DNA of 64,000 nucleotides from Eustoma russellianum (lineage: Eukaryota; Streptophyta; Magnoliopsida; Gentianales; Gentianaceae). Below the pieces are notes generated by a model. That model had not been told where the DNA came from, did no database searches, and saw only the letters and a list, made by a program, of their open reading frames with translations. The stretch lies in the NCBI GenBank assembly GCA_036186865.1, contig AP025074.1, positions 8,999,361 through 9,063,360 of the forward strand, written 5' to 3'. This document shows, in pieces, positions 46,547-58,395 of the stretch. The translations under genes were made by a program, and so were the position numbers. Each line of letters opens with the position of its first letter. Position 1 is the first letter of the stretch.

Positions 46547-49500
46547 GAACTATCTTAGTGTGTAGCATACCCGCAAATGTGTTGTTCGACAGTGGCGCCA
46601 GCCACTCATTTATCTCAAGAAAGTTTGCTAAGAATATCGATCATAATTCAGTGAGACTAGAATCACCCTATAGAGTACAAGCAGCTGGCGACCAGGTGCT
46701 TGTTTCCCATCGTATCTTCAGAAATTGCACGCTCGAGCTTAATGACCAGCGCTTTGAGGCCAATTTGGTCCCCATATCTATGATTGATTTTGACGTGATT
46801 CTTGGAATGGATTGGCTCTCAAAGAATCATGCTCATATTGATTGCCGAAGCAGGCAAGTTATCATTAAGAACCCAGCTCGAGATGAAATATCATTCCAAG
46901 TAGGAGCTAAGTTAAAGAAACCATCCAAGAAAGTTTTTGTTAACGCGGTTCAAGCCAGCCGAGCGTTAAGGAAAGGTCATGAAGGATTCTTTGTTTATGT
47001 CCTGAGTGATGAGCAAGCAAGCCCTACCCTTGCACAAGTCCCAATTGTTAATGAATACCCCGATGTGTTTCCTGATGATTTACCTGGACTACCCCCTGAT
47101 CGCGAGATTGCCTTCGAAATAAACCTTGTTCCAGGAGTTGAACCCATATCGAAAGCCCCTTATCGAATGGCACCTGCAGAATTGAAGGAGCTAAAGGAGA
47201 AGTTACACGAACTGTTAGAAAAGAAACTCATTCGCCCCCAGTGTTTCACTTTGGGGTGCTCCGGTGCTATTCGTGAAGAAGAAAGATGGAAGTATGCGTT
47301 TATGCATTGACTACCGGGGGCTCAACAAAATCACCATAAAGAACAAGTATCCATTGCCCCGGATTGATGACTTATTCGACCAGCTCAGGGTATGTAACTA
47401 ATAAGCTTTAGTTTGATTAAGATTTAAATCTTTTCAAACCCTATCTAAAGTATCTAAATGCAGGGATCCCGAATCTTTAGTAAAATTGACATGCGATCCG
47501 GATACTTTCAACTGAAGATTAAGGCGGAAGATGTCCCTAAGACTGCTTTCAGAACCCGCTATGGACACTATGAATTCTTGGTCATGCCCTTTGGGTTGAC
47601 CAATGCCCCTGCCGCATTTATGGATCTCATGAATCGAATCTTTCAAGACCAGTTGGACAAGTTCGTAGTGGTCTTCATAGACGACATCTCGATTTACTCA
47701 CCCGATGAAGAGACTCACGCAGCCCATTTGAGGACAGTCTTGAATATTCTAAGAGCAAGACAGTTGTACGCCAAGTTTAGCAAATGCGAGTTTTTGGATG
47801 CGAAGTGTATCCTTTCTAGGCCATGTTATTTCGGAAGATGGGATTTCAGTGGATCCCAAGAAAATTGAAGCTATCATGGAATGGCCCAGACCAACAAATG
47901 TTACGGAAGTGAGAAGTTTCCTTGGACTAGCCGGGTACTACCGAAAGTTTGTTGAAGGATTCTCGAGGATAGCTGTCCCCCTCACCAGATTGACCCAAAA
48001 GAAGACTAAGTTTGAGTGGAGTGCTGATTGTGAAAAGAGTTTCTCGGAGCTAAAAGCAAAGTTGACGTCCGCTCCTATCCTAGCTCAGCCCACTCCTGGT
48101 GAGAAGTACGTGGTGTACAGTGATGCTTCGAAGAATGGTCTCGGATGTGTTCTTATGCAGAAAGACAAAGTAATAGCTTATGCATCCCGGCAGCTGAAGC
48201 CATTTGAGCAAAACTACCCTGTCCATGATCTTGAGCTTGCCGCAGTGGTTTTCGCATTAAAGATATGGAGACGTTACCTGTATGGCGAGAAGTGCGAGAT
48301 CTACACAGACCACAAAAGCTTAAAGTATCTCTTTACCCAAAAAGAGCTCAATATGCGGCAGCGCAGATGGCTGGAGTTAATTAAAGATTATGATCTCTCA
48401 ATTCAATATCACCCTGGGAAAGCCAATAAGGTTTCTGATGCATTGAGTCGGAAGGCCAGCCACCCACGGCAACCTCCTCTTCAGCGAGACATGGAAGAGT
48501 TCGGCTTAGAAGAAGTAGATTCGGTAGACGAAGTTCTCGCCAAGTTAGTTCTTATTCCTTCATTGATTGATAGGATCAAAGAGGCACAAGGGAATGATGA
48601 GGCTTTAAGAAAAATCAAGGAAAGGATGAAAGATAAGCCACGAGATGATTTTGAAGTTCGCAGTGACGGCAGTTTATGGTACCGAGGACGATTATGTGTA
48701 CCGGAGAACAAAGAAATTAAAGATGAAGTTTTGATGGAAGCTCATAACTCCCGCTTATCTATACATCCTGGAGCTAATAAAATGTATCAAGACCTCAAAC
48801 AAAAGTTTTGGTGGCACGAAATGAAGAATCAAATAGCAGAATTTGTTGAGCGATGTTTGATCTGTCAAAGAGTAAAAGCCAAACACCAAAGACCTGTTGG
48901 ATTATTAAAACCCTTAGAAGTTCCGGAATGGAAGTAGGACCATATCACCATGTATTTCGTGACCAACCTACCTAAGACTAAGTATGGAAATGATGCTATA
49001 TGGGTCGTTGTGGATCGATTGACTAAGTCTGCCCACTTTTTGGCTATGACGATTAAGGCATCTATGGAGAAGTTGGCCTCAATGTCTATTGACCTTATTG
49101 TTTGTTTGCATGGGGTGCCCATAAGTATTGTATGCGACTGTGATCCCCGCTTTACCTCAAGATTCTAGACAGCATTTCAGAAGGCAATGGTCACCGAGGT
49201 CAGACTGAGTTCCGCGTTTCATCCTCAAACAGATGGTCAATCAGAAAGAACAATTCAAACACTTGAGGACATGCTTCGCGCATGTATTCTTGACTTTGGA
49301 GGAAGCTGGGATAAAAGCTTGAAGCTTGTTGAGTTTTCATATAATAACAGTTTCCACCGATCCATCGGGATGGCACCTTACGAAGCATTGTATGGACGAA
49401 AATGTCGGTCTCCACTCTATTGGGACGAGATTGGAGATAAGATGTACACGGGACCCGACATTGTTGAGCAAACGCGAGAAAAGGTCAAGATGGTTCAACA

Positions 49501-50020
49501 AAGACTGAAAGCGGCACAAGATAGGACCAAGATATGGGCTGATGAAAGGAGAAGACCCTTAGAGTTTCAAGAAGGAGAGAAAGTTTTCCTAAAGGTTTCT
49601 CCGACCAAAGGGGTCAAAAGGTTTGGCATCAAAGGCAAGTTGAGCCCAAGATTCGTCGGACCTTATGAGGTATTAGAGAGAGTGGGTGAAGTTGTGTATC
49701 GCTTGGCGTTGCCCCCATCTCTTTCTCAGTTACATAATGTATTCCATGTTTCCCAACTTTGCCGATATGTCCATGATCCTAGCCACATCCTGGAAGGTGA
49801 ACAATTGAGGGTTGAAGAAGATACATCTTATGAAGAGGAGCCCCTAAGGATCGTTGATCGGAAAGAGAAAGCATTGAGAAAGAGATCCATACCCATGGTG
49901 AAGGTACAATGGAAGCATCATTCGGAAGAAGAAGCATCATGGGAAACAGAGGAAGACATGAGGAGTAGATATCCCCACCTTTTTGACTGGCTTCTGAAGT
50001 TTCGAGGACGAAACTTATGA
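46547..50020 (+). pseudogene. Gypsy-2 pol (protease, RT, RNase H, integrase, chromodomain)
   Basis: Protease VLFDSGASHSF; RT with KKDGSMRLCIDYRGLNK and FIDDISIYS; RNase H VYSDASKNGLGCVLM and IYTDHKSLKYL; integrase finger CLICQRVKAKH; core with CDCDPRFTSRF and DGQSERTIQT; chromodomain VKVQWKHHSEEEASWETEED; natural stop at 50018-50020. A 74-nt intron interrupts RT. Lesions: one extra C near 47235-47239, one extra T near 47791-47796, and TAG for Trp at 48935 and 49166. The integrase first catalytic Asp is replaced: MYFVTNLP here against MDFVTDLP in Gypsy-1. The copy is therefore inactive in more than one enzyme. Confidence 0.94.
47390..47463 (+). other. 74-nt intron inside the Gypsy-2 RT domain
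   Basis: Donor CTCAGG|GTATGTAACT, acceptor AAATGCAG|GGATCC, TAACTAAT as a possible branch site, AT-rich. The length is not a multiple of three. Its removal rejoins the RT frame between DDLFDQLR and the segment ending FSKIDMRSGYF. Gypsy-1 has AGGGGATCC with no intron at this place (34673/34674). Confidence 0.82.
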
Positions 50021-50021
50021 T

Positions 50022-50035
50022 AAGGGGGGAGAGGA
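50022..50035 (+). other. Gypsy-2 polypurine tract
   Basis: AAGGGGGGAGAGGA directly before the 3' LTR at 50036, and one base after the pol stop codon. It serves as plus-strand primer. Confidence 0.9.
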
Positions 50036-53000
50036 TGTTGTACCCCAACGACCATGTACTCGAAACTATGACTAAGTGACGTAATGAAAACGATGATTCT
50101 TTCAAGTTCATGTTACTCAACTTAGCACCACTTTACTTAAATACTTTTGAGATGAATACTAAATAATTATATAAGGGGATGTCACAAGGTATTGTAATAC
50201 CTTGTGAATTTCGGCCAAGAGGCCTTGATCAACCATGGAACCATCTCGTTTTATAAGAATGCAAGCATCATTGATTCTCACAAAAATAAGATTAAAATCA
50301 TATTTGATAAAATAAATAACATTATAAATAATATAAGAATGGGATAGGATAAAGGTGAAAAGACAAAATTACCCCCAAACCCCCCCAAGATTTTCGGCCA
50401 AGCCATGGAGGGATCTAGAATCCTCTCCATTGTTCCATTATTTAAATATCTAAATTAAAATATCAAATTAATTAAAAATAAAACTATAAAATAATCAAGG
50501 AATACAAGAAAAGAAATGATAAAAAATTGCATGCATGGGACAAAAGCTTGTAGCCTACAAGCCTAGGCCCTTCTTTTCCCCATGCCGCCGGATCCCCCTT
50601 CTCCCTTACCCCCTAGATTTTCTTAAATTGCAAGACCAACCTCATTTCATCCCATCTTGAACATTTTTCCAAGAAGCCGCCTACCAAACACATTAAGCAA
50701 ACTTCATCTCCCTCCACACTCCTAAATTTCGGCCCCTTCATCTTGAAGGCTAGGAGTTCTAATTCAAGTTCCATCTTCAAGCTCAAGAGGTGTTTAGGTA
50801 AGTTTCATTCTAAGTTCATTAAGAAAATTCCTCATGCATAATAGTGAAGCTCACAAGGGTGTTTTTCTCCACCCCAACCGTGACCTCCATTGGCCATAGG
50901 AGCAAAGATTTCAACTCTCTTAGGTGGAACTATCTTGTGATACTTGAAGCTCCATTCAAAGCTCACTTTGGTAAGATGTTCTAGCCTCAAATGAATTCTA
51001 TTTTCACTATTGAATAAAGACTAACCTTCTTCCTTCCTCTTCTTCAAAACCGTATGCTCAAGGGTGAAGGAGGAGGAGGATTTCAACTCAACTCATTCCA
51101 TAACCAAGCTAAGACAAAAGCTTTAGCTTCAAGAGGCAAGTATACACTAATCTCTCATGATTTACTTAAAGAGTTAGTAGCTTGAATGATTAGATGTTCC
51201 TAAGATATGATCTTTAGTGAATATCTTAAGTCCAAGATTGTATCTTAGTGATTTCCTAAGAAAAATGCTTTGCATGTGGTTTATTCTCTCAAAGATGGAA
51301 TCTTTTCTTACATGCAACATGGTATGAGGCTGTTTTAGGATGGATTAAAGTGCATCTAAATGAGTCTAGGCAAGATTAATTCTTGGTTGAAACTTGAGAG
51401 GTCTTAGGAAGGCATGCATGTAATGAATGTTAGTTTTTATGAGATTGTTTGTAAGTTTGGGCTAAAATGACTCTTGAATGTGTTGCATGTTTAAATATAT
51501 GTTGTAAAGAGTGTTTAAGGTACCACATATGTTTCGGCCTAGAGGATGAAAAGGAGGGTGAGCCTTGACTCCAAGGAAGAACAATTGTTTGAGCATATAT
51601 GATGCTTGTTTGTGTGCAATCTACAAACTGTTTAGCATGATGCAAAAAGTGACCTTATAAAAAGCAGGAGATCTGGATATTCATGATACAAGGGGGTGTA
51701 CGTGTTAACCAACAAGCTCTTTCATAAGAACAAGGGAAATAGTGGACATTTGACTTAAAGGAATGACAAAATATCAAACCACTGGAACTGGACAGAATTG
51801 AGCAACGCATTTACTAGCCTAAAAATGGATCTTGTAGAACTTAAATCAAGCTGATTTTTGGTACAAAGTTAGACCTATGTGTTTAGCAAATATGAGAGTT
51901 GGAATTTTGATAAAATAAGTTACGTATTATTTTTAATAAAATATTTGGTAGAACTGCTCAGGCTGGAAATTCTGGAACTTGGCAGAATTGTATAACGTTT
52001 TGAGTGGCTTAAAAAATGGATCTTGTGGATGTCCAATAAAGCTGATTTTTGGTATGGTGACAACCTTAGGTGTGCAGTAAATATGAAAATTGGAATTTTG
52101 GTAAAATGAGTTATGAATTATTTTTAAGAAATTATTTGGTAAAACTGCTGCAGCTGAAATCACTGGAACAGGGCAGAAATAGGTAACGTGTTGTTTGGCT
52201 CAAAAATAGACCTTAGGAACATGCAAATGGGCTAAGTTTCGTTAGGATGCTAGTTTCACATGTTTATGACATGTGTGAGTTGGAATTTCGGAAAAAATAA
52301 TCATGGTCTTGCCAAAATTGAATTTTTAGTAAAATGGGTCAGTCCAGTTTCAGCACATGACCCATTTTAGAAAATTAATTAAATGAGCCCTTTATGGATA
52401 TTGGATTGACCTGGAAATTTTATGACTATCACCTAAGACATAAAGGAGTAAGATCATGTAAATTAATCAAGTTGGTCCTAACGTTTTAGTGGGTAATTAT
52501 GGGCATGAAGTTGATGTACTAAAACTAGAATTTGGGCTGAACAGGGGATTAATTTAAAAGGCCCAATTTTGAAGAATTCGGATATATATATATATATATA
52601 TACGGTATGGGCTTATAGGGGTTAAGCCTTAGGGAGTCTATTATATATTCCAAGTTGTGGTCCAAATAATTATGGCTTTAAGATTTAAAAAGGTTAATTT
52701 AGCCGCCTATGAACATAACGTAGGAAATTGGGAATTCTTAATTCCGAAACCATGCATGTTAACATGTTATAAAGGAATTTCACGTCGTGTCTTGCATTTC
52801 ATATCCCTGCATGTATCATGCATGATCATATGCCACATGAATCTGATTTTATAGATTTTCTTACGCAAGCAAGTTTTACAAGTGACTATGTTTTCGTTAT
52901 GCATGAAAGTTTTATGGTCTCATGTTTTTAAAGAAAGCTTCATGATTCCTTTGCCGGCCAAGCATGCGACTAACCCGACTCCAGACCCGGGGTTAATTGG

Positions 53001-53938
53001 TCTGTTGACATGATATGTTCTGGACCCGTTCAGATCCGGGGTTAATTGATCTGATACATGTTCTGGACCCGTTCAGATCCAGAGTTAATTGATCTGATAC
53101 ATGTTCTGGACCCGTTCAGATCCGGGGTTAATTGATCTGATACATGTTTTGGACCCGTCTCAGACCTGGGGTTAATTGGTTTGTTGATATGTTCTGGACC
53201 CGCTCAGATCCGGGGTTAATTGATCTGACACTCTGTTTTTCCGACATATTATTTTATGGGACCAAAATGATGTTTTGACATGACATGACATCATGCATTG
53301 CATTTTGCATAATCTATGAGCATGCTGACATGTTGTGTGTTACGGTTAATGGTTAATAAGACATTATTGGTATAGCACTACCTAAAGTTATGTTTAGGCT
53401 ATATCGTCAAGCAAATTCAGGATTAAAGACCAGGTATGAATTATTATTTGAGGTTTGCGGGTTATTACATTCATGTTATAATTCTTTACGTATTTTATGG
53501 TAGTTTATTGTATTCTTGCTGGGTGATTTTTATCACTCACACTTTTATTTTTCCCCAGAGCCAGACAATGCTAAAATAGAGTGGATCGAGGATGAGCCGA
53601 GGGTACCTTATCCGTAGGCGAGGAAATCTGAAGGGAGCAATGCTTATGGACTTTTGTGCTGCCTTAATTTTTGTATTATGAATTACGCTAAACTCTTTGC
53701 AGTACTGGTGATGTATTTTGTGGACTTTTACTTTTGGGAACTTTGTACTTTGGTATTGCATGTTTATTTTGAAAAGTTTTAATTCTGCCTAAATTTTACT
53801 ACCATGTTAAGTGTTAGCATGGGAGTCCATGACTTATGTTATGGATTTTCGCATGTTATGCATGACGCTTTGTACTCTCTTTAGTGAAGTACGGCGGGTG
53901 CACCGTATTCGGACGGGGTCTGGGTGCGGGGCGCTACA
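50036..53938 (+). repeat. Gypsy-2 3' LTR
   Basis: 3903 bp, partner of 41126-44974. It has a longer TA microsatellite (about 52581-52600), six rather than five hairpin units (52981-53228) and a micro-ORF with synonymous and one non-synonymous change. Confidence 0.95.
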
Positions 53939-53984
53939 ATTTAAATCATGCATTTGTAAATCATTCAAACACTTTTTCTCAACA
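53939..53984 (-). repeat. Remaining end of the Copia-D 3' LTR
   Basis: Starts with the duplicated ATTTA and ends ACTTTTTCTCAACA, identical in end to the 5' LTR at 57861-57874. It is the continuation of 39128-41125 beyond Gypsy-2. Confidence 0.93.
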
Positions 53985-54257
53985 ATCTCTCCCTTTTGAT
54001 GATTTACAAAATAACACTGGTTCATGATTTAAATATAATTGCTCCCCCTCCAATTAGGCATAAAATCAAAATTTTAATTTTTAATTGGTTTCCCCCTTAA
54101 ATTATGCAATCATGCTCTCTCTTCCCCTAAATCATGCATCTCTCTCTCTCTCTTGATTTTTTAAATAATATCAAAAGTACATGTAAGAAAGAAATAGCAG
54201 TTTATAGTATATCAACAAAAATCATGCATTTCAAGTGCGTTCTTAAAAGTTATTTAT
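53985..54257 (-). other. Copia-D 3' non-coding region with polypurine tracts
   Basis: On the minus strand several purine runs (CAAAAGGGAGAGATT next to the LTR, further GGGGGAG- and GGGGGAAA-type runs up to about 54130). It lies directly after the gag stop; there is no pol between them. Confidence 0.7.
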
Positions 54258-55139
54258 TCAGCCCTTTGCAAATGTACCTTTTGGTACCCAAACTTGGGTG
54301 ACCTTCCTAGGTCTTCCAAAAGGTGAGAAAATAGATGAAGAAGAAATATAATAGACCTTAGGTGGGAATGCGTTTGGCCTTTGGCCGAGAATTCCATCAT
54401 ACATATGGTATGGTTTTCGTTTTTGATATGCATTTTAGTTTCTATGAATAGTTTGTGATCTAGATGCATTAGTCTGATATGAATGGCGCGTATGCATCAA
54501 TATTTTCCTTTCATATCTATATGGTACATAATTGTACTTTGTATGTGATAAAAAAGGAGGAGTACGATGAGATACAATGAGTTGTGCACTAGACATCTTC
54601 TTAGGCTGCGTAGTAGTCTTGACTGCATGCGGTTTCTTAGATAAAATAAAGTTGATAGACTTATTTTGTACTTTATTATCTTCCACATACCCTAATCCGG
54701 TTTTATCATTTTTATTCTTTTGGGAAGAAATAAGATGATCTAGCATGCTCGTACCCGAATCGAATTGTTTTACCGTCTTTTCTAGATCTTCGTTTCTTGA
54801 TCTCAAATCTGAGATCTCGGCTTTCATTTCATTATTCTCCGTTGTCAAATATTAAATTTCAGACTTTAATGAATTTATTATGCAACATGACTCTTCTTTT
54901 GAATCGTTTAATTGAGATACAAGATTCGTGTTAGAAGATTCTAACAATTTCTTGTCTTCAATTAAGCGTTTCTTTTCTTTTGCAAGAGTCCTAGCAAATT
55001 TATGTAATTCAAGATATTCAACATACAAATCATTATAATATAGTTCGGAATCCGAATCAGAATCAAAATTTATCTCATTATCGAAAGGTGGAGGCGTTTG
55101 GCTTGACATACCTTCTTGTTTGGTTTTGTGGCTAGTGGA
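54258..55139 (-). pseudogene. Copia-D gag with internal deletion
   Basis: One minus-strand frame. The start codon seen in Copia-A/B is replaced (ACA), so the first Met is at 55109 (MSSQTPPPFDNE). After about 12 residues it jumps to the acidic and coiled-coil part (SDSDSELYYNDLYVEYLELH; LAKEKKRLIEDKKLLESS), skipping roughly 350 residues including the capsid-like domain and zinc knuckle. It ends with the family tail TQVWVPKGTFAKG. Stops lie at 54852 and 54435. The frame is kept across the deletion. A function, if any, would be limited to the coiled coil. Confidence 0.8.
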
Positions 55140-55187
55140 TTCTGTCTCACAAAGATTGTTATATCTTCTAGTGGTGAGTGTTCCTGT

Positions 55188-55199
55188 GCTCTGATACTA
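55188..55199 (-). other. Degenerate primer binding site of Copia-D
   Basis: The minus strand reads TAGTATCAGAGC, one change from TGGTATCAGAGC, next to the LTR edge near 55202, where the expected TG is TC. Both changes would hamper replication. Confidence 0.75.
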
Positions 55200-55201
55200 C
55201 T

Positions 55202-57874
55202 TCTAGGACCTGTATAGCACCACTAGAAGGGGGGTTGAATAATGGGTGCGGAAAATTTGGTTTTTAAAAATTTTTAACCAAAAACCTCACTTTTGAAAAC
55301 AGTTTCTGTTTTCAGATTCTGATTTGAAATAATTTAAAGGCTTAGTTACAGACCTCCAAAAAATATAAAATTTGGTGAAATGTACTCTCAGATGTTCTGA
55401 GTATCTCATAAAAATTTCAAATTAAAATTCCACTCCTAACCCCTTGAAAATACGTTCTTGGTCAGATTGCGTGAATCTGACAGAAACTGTGCTCCGACTT
55501 GAAAAATTAATTCCGATTAATTGGAGACTCCAAATGGTATGAAAATTTAAGGACAAGATCCTCAATATATGTGTTTCAATGGGTTGAAACATTTTTCAAA
55601 CATCCCTTTGGGAAGTATATCAATCACGTTGATGTTCATAACCTTTGCAACTCTTAAAATCAGATTGCACTAGTCTAAGATCTATTCAAGTTTGATTGAC
55701 TTATACTTATCCAAATGAGTTGAAACTTGCGCCAAATGAAAGCTAAGAATGTGGCTAGGTTTCTGGAAATGTTTGTAATTTTTGAAAAACGTTTACTATT
55801 TTTTCAGTCGCAACGAAATTGATGCAAAATGCTGGAAACTGAAAGTAAAGTAGTGAAAGTAAGAACACCAAGAATTTTATACTGGTTCGGTTAAAACAAC
55901 CTACTTCAGTCTTTGAGGACACCTTCCTCGGTTATCACTAAACACCAAAAACACCTTAACACAAGGGTTACTAGATTTATACACCAACTCCATCCTTTTA
56001 CAGCCAATACAATCAAAACAACCAAACAGACCGATCACGAACACCATCACCAATCGAATGAAGGTTTGATCATACCTTGATCAACCTTTTACAACAATAT
56101 ATGAGTGTGGGTGCTATAACCAAAGCGTATACAATATTTTGAATATATGAACAATAGGCTTGAGAGAAGAAGGAGAAGAAAGAAATGTAGAAGAAGAGAG
56201 TAGAAGATCTTTTTGCACTTGAGAGAAAATGAGAGTTGTCTTCTTGAACTTATTTGCACTATTCTTCTCTTTTTATCATATGTGGCCGCCCACTAGGGTA
56301 TCTTTCCTTCTTGAGAATTCTCTTTAATTCCCTTGGAAGATTGCCTTGTGTAGATATGACACCATCTTGCTCACTTGGCGCATTATGATTAGAGAGATGA
56401 CTTGGCATTGCTTACGTGACACTTGATGATTGGTCCAACTTGTCATCATTTAGTGTGCTATAAAAATCGGGTTAAAACTCATAAAACATGTGTCAATTAG
56501 TAGTCAAAAGGTTACCAAGCAATCACCATTCCATTCCTTCAATTTTAGGAAGCAAATTAAGGACAAAAACATAGTAAAATTCGGCTAGTATTCACATGTG
56601 CTAAAAATTTTCATCATGTGTTAGCATTTTGAAATCTTTCCTTGTGTGTTGCCCTCTTCAAAGTCACCAATCATGTGTGGCTTATTTTCCACCAATTAAA
56701 AAGCCAACTAAGCTCCACATAGGCTCCATCGAGGCTGCAAATGGCTTGTAGAATGGCTAGGCATGTGCTGAAATTTAACTTTATTAAGCTTTGTCAAATA
56801 ATGCACAATAATTACACATATATGGTAAATTCCAATCAGCCCTAATTTGAATTTTATAGAACACTTTAACATGTCTTGAATGTGTAAAAAGTGTCTAGAT
56901 ACATGTTACAACTCATGCCAAAAATGTTCCATGTGTTGTGTTCGTAGAAAACCCAATTTTCGACTTTCGTCGATTACGCGATTTTTCTCCGATTAAATTC
57001 AAACTTTTTGCACATATTATATATATTATGTCACACATAATATACATAAAATAAAGTAGATATTCAGCTCATAAGTCTGTAATAAGTGGCACCCCATGTG
57101 CTTAAAAAGATGAATTTGGAAGCTCCACAATTTGGCCTTAGTTGTGGGTGATTTGTGTGTACCAACATGGAATGATTTCATGGCTGTTTGAATATGTGAG
57201 TCACGAAATTTTTGGCTATTTTTAAAGTATATGGGCTTGCCATCTTTATATGGCAAGTATGTGACACGTTGGCGAAGTTTCGGCAGTCACCTGATACGAC
57301 TATTTTCGGTTTATAACCTTGTAACGTGTCGTTATAATTTTGTCATCACCATGACTTATATCATATGATATAAGACCTTAATTTATTCATAAATATGAGG
57401 TGTATATATAGTGGTGTGACGTTGACGTACGTTTATAACTTGTCGGTAGTATATCGGAATATATATGTATTGTGTCTTTTTAGTAAAACTATGAATATAT
57501 ATAATTTGTATATGAATGGCGTGTGAAGAAGAGTGGAAGGAGACTTTCCATTTCCATGTTTGTTGCCATAAAGCTTTGTCCAAATATATCTCCATTTAAT
57601 GAACTAGGTAGTTCATTAACTTAAGTGGTTCACTTAATGAACTAGTTTAGTTCATTAATTGTGGCACCTAAAAATAGTTCAAAGACAATAAATGTTTGTC
57701 ATATGATTTAAGGTTTAACGCTTAATGGCTTGTTAGTACGGAAACAATATATATAAAGCATATGAGGCATGTATATCACAAAAACGTGTCAAGTAATAAT
57801 TTTATCATGCATTTCATAAACTCGTACTATTTAAATCATGCATCTATAAATCATTCAAACACTTTTTCTCAACA
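55202..57874 (-). repeat. Copia-D 5' LTR
   Basis: About 2673 bp, starting (plus strand) at TCTAGGACCTG and ending CTTTTTCTCAACA. It shares the order of motifs of the other copia LTRs but is the most diverged. The palindromic modules are largely lost (a CATGTGCTAAAAATTTTC-like remnant near 56595). The hairpin with compensated stem is at 56061-56088. Confidence 0.88.
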
Positions 57875-58395
57875 TAGTTAGCATTGATATATACGTTCTT
57901 AATGTTTCATATATGTTTATTATGATTTTATTACTTGAAATTGATGAGTATGAATGTGCTTTTATGAATAACATGACATGGAAGTTTGTAAAACTTACCA
58001 AAAACGGCAAAAGTGGTACTTTGAGTTTTTGTAAGTACATAACACAAGAAATTCATTCAAGGACTTATGTGTGACAAATTTATTATTATTACAAAGGCAT
58101 TCATATGATTATATCTGGAGGACAATAATATTCTCGCAGTTTTCTATCTTCAGACATATTTTTCGTCATTTCACCCTCTAGGGACATTATGGTCTTTTTA
58201 CTCGATCTTATCGTTTGAATATATTATTATCATCATTATGGAGCTTCTATATGATATTCTTGAAGATTATCTTGCAACTATATTTATATTCATTCAATAT
58301 TGAAGACATTATCAGTATCGTCTAAATATGTGACGATTTTCTTGTCGCATCTCATTTTCATCTTGGATATTCTTGTATATTATTATTGTAGCCTA
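57875..58395. other. Unassigned AT-rich island between Copia-D and Copia-E
   Basis: 521 bp with no convincing reading frame and no match to any other element in the window. It flanks Copia-D on the left (TAGTT) and Copia-E on the right (GCCTA). It may be host intergenic DNA or part of an older, undetected element. Confidence 0.5.

Larger units (their letters stand above)
41126..53938 (+). mobile_element. Gypsy-2: complete Tekay-type chromovirus with target duplication
   Basis: LTRs 41126-44974 (3849 bp) and 50036-53938 (3903 bp), both TGTTGTACCCCAACG to CGCTACA (GACGCTACA in the first). The 5-bp duplication ATTTA lies at 41121-41125 and 53939-53943. Removing the element restores the Copia-D LTR, whose other copy reads ACTATTTAAATCATG at this place. 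PBS, leader, gag, intron 1, protease-RT, intron 2, RT-RNase H-integrase-chromodomain and PPT follow in order. The first 175 bp of the two LTRs differ at six places. Coding lesions make it non-autonomous. Confidence 0.97.
39128..57874 (-). mobile_element. Copia-D: gag-only Ty1/copia derivative, split by Gypsy-2
   Basis: Minus-strand element. Its 3' LTR occupies 39128-41125 plus 53939-53984 (Gypsy-2 inside); the internal domain is only 1217 bp (53985-55201); the 5' LTR is 55202-57874. The internal domain holds a shortened gag and a polypurine region, but no pol. The left end is lost at the Gypsy-1 junction, so no target duplication can be checked; the right flank is TAGTT. Confidence 0.85.
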
